Shown one piece after another: positions 1 through 5,800 of a stretch of 7,102 bases of DNA. Numbering within the stretch: position 1 is the stretch's first letter; every line of letters begins with the position of its first letter. The notes beneath the pieces were generated by a model. That model ran no database searches, was not told the origin of the DNA, and saw only the letters and a list, made by a program, of their open reading frames with translations. The DNA is from Planctomycetota bacterium (GTDB lineage: Bacteria > Planctomycetota > Phycisphaerae > Sedimentisphaerales > Anaerohalosphaeraceae). The translations under genes and the position numbers were made by a program. The stretch lies in NCBI GenBank assembly GCA_021160785.1, contig JAGHBX010000397.1:1-7102 (forward strand). Direction: 5' to 3'.

Positions 1-569
1 GTACTGTAATCCCGAAATTCAACGTTGTCGTCGGGCACCAGGTCGGCAGAAAGTCCCATATCGGCTTGGAGCCATTGCTCGGCGAGGGTGGAAAGATCGA
101 CATAGTTGACGGTGCATACCTGGACGCCCTGGTCGTAAATATCCGGTGAGTTGAAATTTATCCAGCCGATGTTCTCACCCCAGGCCCATCCGGAGAAATT
201 TCCCTGTTGGTCTATTTTTACACCATAGTCAGTCGGGTCGCCGGGAACCTGCGGATTGAAATTGATCCAGCCGATGTTTTCGCCCCAGGCGCAGCCGGAG
301 AGGTTTCCCTGACCGTCGTTTAAAACGCCGCCGTAATTTCGGGGACAGAGGTTGATCCAGCCAATGTTCTCGGCCCAGATAAAACCCGTAACTTTGTCGG
401 AAGCAACCTGGGCGCCGGCGTTTGGATCGGCTGCCGAAGGCTCAAAGTTTACCCACCCTATATTTTCGCCCCAGCCATACTGGCTGTCGTCATCATTAGG
501 GTCAATATTCTCGGCCTGACAAGTGTAAACGAACGCTAATATAAAAATAATTAATACTTTCTTACTCAT
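1..569 (-). CDS. Secreted WxENIGW-repeat protein with dockerin-like tail (3' end cut by window edge)
   Basis: The first 189 codons are visible, starting at ATG 569; the gene runs off the left edge. Residues 1-19 form a Sec signal peptide (MSKK, hydrophobic IIFILAFVY, likely cleavage after CQA). Four copies of W-[GA]-E-N-I-G-W-[IV]-N-[FL] begin at residues 33, 65, 95 and 130, a period of 30-35 residues, with intervening segments such as 'GNLSG' and 'GNFSG' leading into each copy. Residues about 155-189 (VDLSTLAEQWL, then ADLVPDDNVEFRDY) match the pattern of a dockerin-like pair, with Ca-loop residues partly lost in the first half. Similar 'GWAWSENIGWINF' repeats are known in planctomycete and candidate-phylum surface proteins, with no assigned function that I know of. 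The start is supported by GAAAGGA eight bases upstream. Inferred role: exported structural or binding protein. No catalytic motif is seen. The IS66 remnant lies just upstream, so its native promoter region may have been disturbed. Confidence 0.85.
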   Translation of the reverse strand, partial: MSKKVLIIFILAFVYTCQAENIDPNDDDSQYGWGENIGWVNFEPSAADPNAGAQVASDKVTGFIWAENIGWINLCPRNYGGVLNDGQGNLSGCAWGENIGWINFNPQVPGDPTDYGVKIDQQGNFSGWAWGENIGWINFNSPDIYDQGVQVCTVNYVDLSTLAEQWLQADMGLSADLVPDDNVEFRDYS

Positions 570-577
570 TGTTATTG

Positions 578-584
578 TCCTTTC
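578..584 (-). promoter_or_regulatory. Ribosome binding site for the WxENIGW-repeat gene
   Basis: GAAAGGA on the minus strand lies eight bases before ATG 569. It supports this start for a gene that is incomplete in the window. It sits just beyond the TGA (591-593) that ends the frame of the transposase remnant. Confidence 0.6.
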
Positions 585-590
585 TCTTGT

Positions 591-848
591 TCAGGTTAAT
601 ATCTTGGTATTGAAAGTTAGCCCATGGATGAATCGCATTTGCGGTGTCGGAGATATCTCCAACACCCGGACATCGAACAGCCGGGCGTATTTGCGATAAG
701 CTCCCCAGTAGTCGGAACTGATAATACCGGCAAAGTCTTTTCCAAGCACATCTTCAAGCACTTTACTGCCGCGAGACTTATCAATCTTAAACAGGCTGTA
801 ATCAGAAGTATCAAAACCTGACTCTGAACAGTTGGCTGACGGTTTTTG
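591..848 (-). pseudogene. IS66-family transposase remnant (internal fragment)
   Basis: An open frame of 85 codons with no good start runs from just after a TAA at 849-851 to a TGA at 591-593. Residues about 14-62 of this frame (DNA 809-663) read SDYSLFKIDKSRGSKVLEDV followed by LGKDF, GIISSDYWGAYRKYARLF and DVRV. This is the central DDE_Tnp_IS66 segment; the aspartate in ISSDYWGAY corresponds to the second catalytic Asp of the DDE triad. An intact IS66 TnpC protein is about 450-550 residues, so only about a tenth remains. The expected continuation after 'RV' (an aromatic-C-x-A-H-[LV]-I-R-type block) is absent and is replaced by unrelated sequence (LEISPTPQMRF...). No tnpA/tnpB, terminal inverted repeats or target duplication are visible. 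It abuts the stop of the Hcp-like gene and lies in the upstream region of the repeat-protein gene. It is surely inactive as a transposase. Confidence 0.8.
643..666. repeat. 24-bp near-perfect palindrome (possible operator)
   Basis: GGTGTCGGAGAT is followed directly by ATCTCCAACACC; 11 of 12 base pairs are symmetrical, and the inner 12 bp (GGAGATATCTCC, 649-660) are perfect. It spans the point (about 663) where homology to IS66 transposase ends, and its centre is about 85 bp upstream of ATG 569. It could be an operator for a dimeric regulator acting on the repeat-protein gene, or a palindrome that took part in the deletion of the transposase. No flanking -35/-10 pair was clear enough to decide. 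Confidence 0.4.
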
Positions 849-855
849 TTACTAA

Positions 856-1545
856 TCAACCCGCTTGGTTGGCTTCGATATCCCAGCCTCTTTGAATGGC
901 CGGAAGCGGGTCATCATTTTCATCAACGCCAGTGTATTCCCATTCGATTCGCCCATACCTGAACGAGACTTCTTCCATTGGCAGTACATCTGCCCCACCC
1001 ATTGGAAGAATCATCATGTTGACTCCCGATACCAGGGCATCTTCAAGGATTACCTTCATATAGACGATTTTGTCCCCGGCAGCCCGGCAGAATTCTATGG
1101 TAACCTGCGGAATATGCTGCCCCTGGGCACAGCAGAAAGCAAGCAAAGGTGTGGCCTTGTCGATACGCTTTATAACAGTGATTTCGCTGAACTCTGCGAC
1201 ACCGCTTGGGTGAGACGCTCCACTGTCGACGTCCATAGTGATGCCCTGATGATAGCTCAAGACCTCGATCCAGTCGCGATGATTCTGATCCTCCGACTCG
1301 CCGGGGATGTTGCCTATCTGCATGAATCCATCATAGGCTCCGACCATACCCGACTGTGCGGCAACAAAGCCGGCGGGGTGACTGAGATTCTTGTTGACCT
1401 GGTAAAGCTGTTCCAGCGTGTGCATCGTTGCCCCGGGCGGCGCATTGGGGTCAAGCTCACCGCAATACGAATCACCCATAAACACAATGCTGACAACAAC
1501 GAGAACAACTGCCAGAAAATAAGTTCTCAAATGGATAAGTTTCAT
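856..1545 (-). CDS. Sec-exported Hcp-domain (type VI tube-like) protein
   Basis: The protein has 229 residues, from ATG 1545 to TGA 858-856. AGGAGG (1554-1559) lies eight bases before the start. Residues 1-28 form a signal peptide (MKLIHLR, hydrophobic YFLAVVLVVVSIVFMG); the cleavage site is uncertain, and SYC is not a canonical lipobox. Residues 29-52 are a linker (ELDPNAPPGATMHTLEQLYQ) of a type seen in planctomycete exported proteins. Residues about 69-207 match the Hcp/DUF796 fold: YDGFMQIGNIPGES (71-84), DWIEVLSY (91-98), a central SEITVIKRIDKATPLL (120-135), VTIEFCRA (148-155), YMKVILEDALVSGV (162-175) and a final EEVSFRYGRIEWEY (191-204). Hcp normally forms hexameric rings of the type VI secretion tube and has no Sec signal. 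Here the signal peptide and the lack of any neighbouring tss gene argue for a separate surface or periplasmic role. Hcp-fold assignment is strong; function is unknown. A candidate promoter and leader precede it. Confidence 0.85.
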   Translation of the reverse strand: MKLIHLRTYFLAVVLVVVSIVFMGDSYCGELDPNAPPGATMHTLEQLYQVNKNLSHPAGFVAAQSGMVGAYDGFMQIGNIPGESEDQNHRDWIEVLSYHQGITMDVDSGASHPSGVAEFSEITVIKRIDKATPLLAFCCAQGQHIPQVTIEFCRAAGDKIVYMKVILEDALVSGVNMMILPMGGADVLPMEEVSFRYGRIEWEYTGVDENDDPLPAIQRGWDIEANQAG

Positions 1546-1553
1546 TGTTATAT

Positions 1554-1559
1554 CCTCCT
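1554..1559 (-). promoter_or_regulatory. Strong Shine-Dalgarno for the Hcp-domain gene
   Basis: A perfect AGGAGG on the minus strand is separated from ATG 1545 by eight bases (ATATAACA). It fixes the start and thereby the presence of the signal peptide, which is the unusual part of this protein. Confidence 0.75.
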
Positions 1560-1626
1560 GATTAAAATCGGTTACTTACTTTGGCCCCCCTCTGATTTCT
1601 TTCTGAAAAATCCCAATAACAGAAGC

Positions 1627-1655
1627 ATAATACACCTTTATAACCTTTATTGCAG
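1627..1655 (-). promoter_or_regulatory. Weak candidate promoter close to the Hcp-domain gene
   Basis: On the minus strand, TATTAT (1632-1627; five of six matches to the -10 consensus) follows CTGCAA (1655-1650; three of six to -35) with 17 bases between. The spacer contains two copies of ATAAAGGT nine bases apart, which could bind a regulator. It would give a leader of roughly 75 bases. Weaker than the upstream candidate because of its poor -35. Confidence 0.25.
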
Positions 1656-1678
1656 GGTTTTGGTCTGCCCGTTTTGAG

Positions 1679-1824
1679 CTGTCAACTGCCGGATGAGAAA
1701 CGCCGGGTAACAATTGTTGCAGAACTAAGGCGGATGTACCCGTTTGGCGCAAAACTCCCACGGCCGGGGGGAAGTACAAAAGAAAACATCCTCTCGTCCG
1801 CAGGGTCTCCTCAGGTCCCTACGG
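1679..1824 (-). ncRNA. Candidate structured RNA leader (unassigned)
   Basis: Read on the minus strand, this stretch could fold into several helices. (a) CCGTAGGG/CCCTGCGG (1824-1817 with 1805-1798; one G-U pair, 11-base loop). (b) GGATGT/ACATCC (1791-1786 with 1737-1732), closing a domain that contains ACTTCC/GGGAGT (1775-1770 with 1759-1754; one G-U pair). (c) CTGCAAC/GTTG-A-CAG (1722-1716 with 1686-1679, one bulged A), enclosing CCGG/CCGG (1706-1703 with 1692-1689). A candidate promoter ends about 20 bases upstream. It could be a 5' leader of the Hcp-domain gene or a free small RNA. I match it to no riboswitch class; it lacks the conserved cores of the TPP, SAM-I, cobalamin and c-di-GMP-I types. 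No covariation evidence is available from one sequence. Confidence 0.35.
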
Positions 1825-1843
1825 GCTGTCTCCAGTTACATCT

Positions 1844-1871
1844 ATAATAACAGAATTCGACCACATTGCAA
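1844..1871 (-). promoter_or_regulatory. Candidate sigma-70 promoter for the leader and Hcp-domain gene
   Basis: On the minus strand TTGCAA (1871-1866) is followed after 16 bases by TATTAT (1849-1844), then AGATG. This gives four of six matches at -35 and five of six at -10. It lies 36 bp after the stop of the pseudopilin-like gene, so transcription would begin near 1837-1838 and make a leader of about 290 bases before ATG 1545. Confidence 0.4.
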
Positions 1872-1906
1872 GAAAATTCCAGGTATGGCCAAACACACAT
1901 CAATCG

Positions 1907-2776
1907 CTATTCCGGCAGGTCGGCGAGCCAGCCATCGCCCCAGGCTGCCCATTCGGCTTCGGTGGCTGTCGCCCAGTGGTTATTCGTGTCGAATACCCGG
2001 CTCCATTTCAAGGTCCAAAGGTTCTTGATGCCGATTCTGCGCACCGACCCGTCCATAAACAGCAAATTGGACTTATAGTCGCCGTGCCGATTTACGCAGA
2101 AAGAGCGCATTTGTTGGTAAGTGCCATTCCAGTCACCGTCGTATTGAGGTGGATCGTCCGTATCTGAGGGGTTTTTCCCCATCCATTCAGATGGTCCCAT
2201 CATTGGTATCTGCTGGGCCCCGGCTAACTGAACCGTTCGCCAGTAGCCTGCTGAATTACCACCTATAACTCCGGGCGCCTGGTCATAAATCCAGGCGTTT
2301 ATGCCGTAACTGCCGCCTACGCCTGCCGTCCACCTGCCGTTGCCGGTATAGCCATTGCCGGGTATACCTGCCGTTCCCCATTCTTCCTTGCCCTGGTCGC
2401 CGAATACTCCCCAGGCACTTGTGGGCGCTCCCCAGGGAAGATTCCCTTCGCTGCTGTGTGTCGTCGCTATCGGACAATAGCGGAGTTTGTCCTGGTCGCC
2501 GTAATAGGGCTTGAGTACAACCCACCACTCGCCGTCGTCTGCGCTCTCTTCGCTCGTAGGCCAGTTGTGGACCAGCCCTTCTGAGAATCGGCCATCATTG
2601 TCACTCAGGTACGCCCCGAAGTAGCTACCCCATTGGCGGAGGTTGGAAAGGCAGACTATTTCCTTGGCCTTTTTCTGACCGCTTGCGCCGATGGCTCCGA
2701 CCACCATCGCCAGAAAACCGACACAGATTACAGAAACCAGCATATCAATTCTGCCAATGCGTTTATCGCTGCTCAT
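1907..2776 (-). CDS. Pseudopilin-like membrane-anchored protein with altered prepilin motif
   Basis: The protein has 289 residues, from ATG 2776 to TAG 1909-1907. The ATG is chosen over a TTG at 2803 because GAGGAG (2782-2787) sits five bases before it. Residues 1-10 (MSSDKRIGRI) are short and basic; residues 11-29 are a single membrane helix; then KKAKEIVCLSNLRQWG (35-50) and YLSDNDGRF (56-64) give the usual post-helix block of planctomycete type II secretion/pilin-like proteins. The C-terminal part has RHGDYKSNLLFMDGSVR (230-246), a variant of the H-x9-DG motif, and KNLWTLKWSRVFDTN (251-265), typical of these paralogues. The centre is rich in Gly, Trp and Asn. Odd: the class III signal G-F-T-L-I-E is replaced by G-R-I-D-M-L, so Glu at +5 is missing. 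Likely exposed outside the cytoplasmic membrane; whether it is processed by a prepilin peptidase is doubtful. It follows the giant gene by 46 bp with no visible terminator between them, so an operon is possible. Confidence 0.8.
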   Translation of the reverse strand: MSSDKRIGRIDMLVSVICVGFLAMVVGAIGASGQKKAKEIVCLSNLRQWGSYFGAYLSDNDGRFSEGLVHNWPTSEESADDGEWWVVLKPYYGDQDKLRYCPIATTHSSEGNLPWGAPTSAWGVFGDQGKEEWGTAGIPGNGYTGNGRWTAGVGGSYGINAWIYDQAPGVIGGNSAGYWRTVQLAGAQQIPMMGPSEWMGKNPSDTDDPPQYDGDWNGTYQQMRSFCVNRHGDYKSNLLFMDGSVRRIGIKNLWTLKWSRVFDTNNHWATATEAEWAAWGDGWLADLPE

Positions 2777-2781
2777 AATGA

Positions 2782-2787
2782 CTCCTC
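2782..2787 (-). promoter_or_regulatory. Ribosome binding site deciding the pseudopilin-like start
   Basis: GAGGAG on the minus strand lies five bases (TCATT) before ATG 2776. It favours this ATG over the in-frame TTG at 2803 and makes the protein begin MSSDKRIGR, close to the membrane helix as expected for pilin-like proteins. Confidence 0.7.
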
Positions 2788-2822
2788 GATATATCAAAAT
2801 CAAACCTGATAAAAGCCTTCTA

Positions 2823-5800
2823 TTATTCGCGCATCCACTGCTCAGCTATTTCTACATAATCTGCAAAATCCACGACCCTGTCCTGGTTAATATCCGCAGC
2901 CAAACGATACGGCCTATCTGGTGGGCAAAATAAGCTTGGAGGCTCATATTCACACTGCTCACACAACCACTCACTGGCCAAAATTTCTATATCCGCGTAA
3001 CTGACGCGACCATCGTTATTAATATCTACAAACAGGGCCAGCCTTCTACTGCCCTCACTACATTTGTCATAGCTTATTGCCCATACCTTTCCCGCGGAAT
3101 CGCTGACCAGCAATGTCCCATCATTGGCTATCACGCAATGATTCAGGCTGCCGTCACCCCTGAACCAGCTTACAATTTTTCCGCCGATTCTTTTCACGTA
3201 TCTAAAATAGTTCCATTCGTCTGGGGGTTTGACAACTTCGACATTGCCCTTGAGTACGTAAACCCTGCCGGCACTGTTGGCGGCATATATCAACCCCCCG
3301 TGCTCAACCGTCAAACTGAAGCTGCCTGAATTACCAAGCTTTGCTACCCATTTCAGTGTGCCATTCGGGTTCACCGCACGCAGATACGGATCACCCATGC
3401 TCAGATAGATGGTTCCGTCCGGTGCTACTACAGGCTCAGACCAGGCGGACTTATCCAGGTGCGGCTTCTGCCTACACAGCGGATCGCCCGCCTCACTTGG
3501 ATCCCGATACTCATCCCAGACAGAGTCGGTCTTGCCCGAAAGGTTCACGCTCCAGATAACTTCGCCGCTATCGGCGTCCACCGCATAAAGGTTCGGGTCA
3601 TACGCCATTGCCTGGTAAATCACGCCATCGCTCAATACGGGTGAGGCAAATGTCCATCTCCTGCCGGCATAGTCAAAATCGCATTTCCATTTAACATCGC
3701 CGGTGTTTGCATCCAGGGCATATAAATCCGCCTCATAAAAGTCACTGACATAAACCGTCCCGTTGGCGTCCACGGCAGGTGAACCGGTAACGCTGCCGTT
3801 GGGGTCAAATTCCCAGAGCTCACTGCCCTGGACACCCAGACAACGTAAACCGCCCTCCATCGAACCGGTGTATATCCTGGTGCCATCGTTGGAAACCGCC
3901 GGGGCCGCATAGGTATTCCATCCATTTCGATGAGTCCATCGGACATTGCCGTCGCTGCTTATCGCCCAGAGTTCACCGGCCTCGGTCCCCACGTAGAGAG
4001 AACCATCAGATCCCAGCGTGGGCGAGCCTTCTATGTTATCGCCCAAATCCAGGCTCCAGAGAAGGTTGCCGGAACTGTCGAGCTTGTATACACTGCCCTC
4101 TTCCGTGGTCAGGTAAACCGCACCGCCCTTGCTCACAACCGTACTGCCGCTAATCGGACTGTTGGCATCGAAGCTCCACTTAACACATCCGGTCAAGGGG
4201 CCGCTTACCTCGGCAAGGGCATTTCTGGTCATACCGCCGCCCAGACTGGACCATTGGGCCTTTTCGACAGGGCCGACCCGGTCAGGCCTTACACTGAACA
4301 GGCCGCTGTCATAGACCAGCAATCCCGAATTCTCAGGACTTGCGGCGACCGATATTATGCACTGGTCGGAATTAAGGAGGTCCGGTATTTGCCAGGTATA
4401 AGAGCCAACACCTGCAGAGACCGTATCTATAGTTTGCCAACTTGCCCCGCCATCTCGGCTGAGGAGGATGCCCAGATTCCCCACTCCAGCCGATGTCCAC
4501 TCTATCTGGTGCACGCTGCCGCTGGTCCAGAATTCGCCCGCACTGGGACTTGAAACAACCACGACAGGCGTATATTCGTCGACACCGATATCCATATACC
4601 TGCCCAGCGGTCGGGACTGACCATCCATATCCGTTCCGTGATCGGCAAGACCAGGGCTTGAACCGGCTTCTATACAGGGAGAATTTATCGTTAGGTGCAG
4701 ATCGCCGTAATCGTCGTTGGCGCTTTCGTCGATGCCCGGCGTGGCCGGATCATCACCCCACCCGTCTCCGCCGTTACTGGGTATGCGCACAAAGAGGGGA
4801 TTTTGGTCAATATTGCCGTTTTCAGCCCCGAAGGGCACGTTGGCGTCTCCGGGTTGGCCGTCGTCAATACAGCAATTAACAATTTCCGTACCGGACTCAT
4901 CACAGAAAATCTGAGCCGAAACCGGGGAACCGGATAAATCACTATTGCCCCAGAATATACTGTGATCGCATTCAAGCTTTCCAGCATTATCGTAAATGCC
5001 GCCACCTAGCCCTGTGGCATTGTTGACTACTATGCTACAGCCATGCATCCTTACAACGCAATTGACGTAAACGCCCCCTCCATCCTGAGCTTCATTACCT
5101 ACGATTCTACATTCCCGTAGGTCATGCTGAGCATATTCATCGCCACCCAAATACAGACCTCCACCTTTACCGGCAGCGCTGTTACCAACGATCCAGCAAC
5201 CTTCCAAACTGCACGTTTCTTCCTCGCTCTCGACACCTCCACCGTTGTAACCGGTGTAGTTACCTTCAATGAGGCAATTGCGGAGGGTCAATTTGGCGTC
5301 ATCGACAGCAATCGCTGGAGCAGAATTGGTGATGCCGCTGTCTCCATTGTTAGCGATCCGGCAATCAATTATCTCGGTTACCTCCGCATCAGACCACCTA
5401 TAGCCTATCACGCTGATCACGCCCTCACCGTAGTCCGTTTCGGCCCTTTCCCGGACATTGTCTTTTATTACGCAGTCGCGAATGACAGGACCCGCCCGGT
5501 AGCATCGGATCGCCTCGTTGGAATCCGTTATAGTTACACCCTCCAGGATCGAATCCCTGTCCTCGGCATGGTTAAACGTTACCACAGTTCCTCCACCGGG
5601 TCTCTTAAGGATGCAATTCTCAGGGCCGTTGGCACTATGCAGCCAGATCGCTTTGCCCAGGAAGTTTATCCCGCTGGGAACCGTATATTCATCATCGGCA
5701 ACGATAATCCCGTCCCCGTCAACCGCCGCGTCAATCGCCTCTTGAATGGTGGCATAGTCGGCAGGCACGTGAATCTGGGGATTCACCGTTAAATTCACCG

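Larger units (their letters stand above)
1546..1906. other. 361-bp intergenic region without a supported gene
   Basis: This separates the pseudopilin-like stop (1907) from the Hcp-domain start (1545). The short open frames on both strands resemble no protein I recognise and lack ribosome binding sites. On the minus strand, in order, it contains a sigma-70-like promoter candidate (1844-1871), a stretch rich in potential hairpins (1679-1824), an imperfect direct repeat ATAAAGGT-T-ATAAAGGT (about 1634-1650) overlapping a second weak promoter candidate, and the Shine-Dalgarno of the Hcp-domain gene. Confidence 0.7.

Noticed and set aside
617..859. Minus-strand 80-residue reading frame starting at a TTG that overlaps the Hcp-domain stop
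   Set aside because: It is in a different frame from the clear IS66 transposase homology over the same bases, has no ribosome binding site and resembles no protein.
856..1545. Calling this locus a type VI secretion system
   Set aside because: Only an Hcp-fold protein is present, it carries a Sec signal, and no sheath, baseplate or VgrG gene is in the window.
865..1677. Plus-strand 270-residue open frame
   Set aside because: It is the antisense shadow of the Hcp-domain gene, which has a strong Shine-Dalgarno, a signal peptide and family motifs; the plus frame has none of these.
1663..1685. Perfect TTGACA on the minus strand (1685-1680) as a -35 box
   Set aside because: The sequence 17 bases downstream is CAAAAC, not a -10 box, so no complete promoter can be built on it.
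1689..1706. REP-like element (CCGGATGAGAAACGCCGG on the plus strand)
   Set aside because: The resemblance to enterobacterial REP units is slight and only one copy occurs in the window; it is treated as one hairpin of the leader.
1754..1775. Rho-independent terminator in the leader (hairpin followed by TTTT)
   Set aside because: The stem is only six pairs with a G-U and the T-run is short and followed by GCG, so termination is not supported.
1576..1779. Small minus-strand frame in the intergenic region
   Set aside because: No ribosome binding site, no good start and no family resemblance; the stretch is better explained as leader or regulatory sequence.
2801..2803. TTG as the start of the pseudopilin-like gene
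   Set aside because: The ATG at 2776 has GAGGAG at a proper distance and puts the membrane helix near the N-terminus as in the family; the longer form has no such signal.
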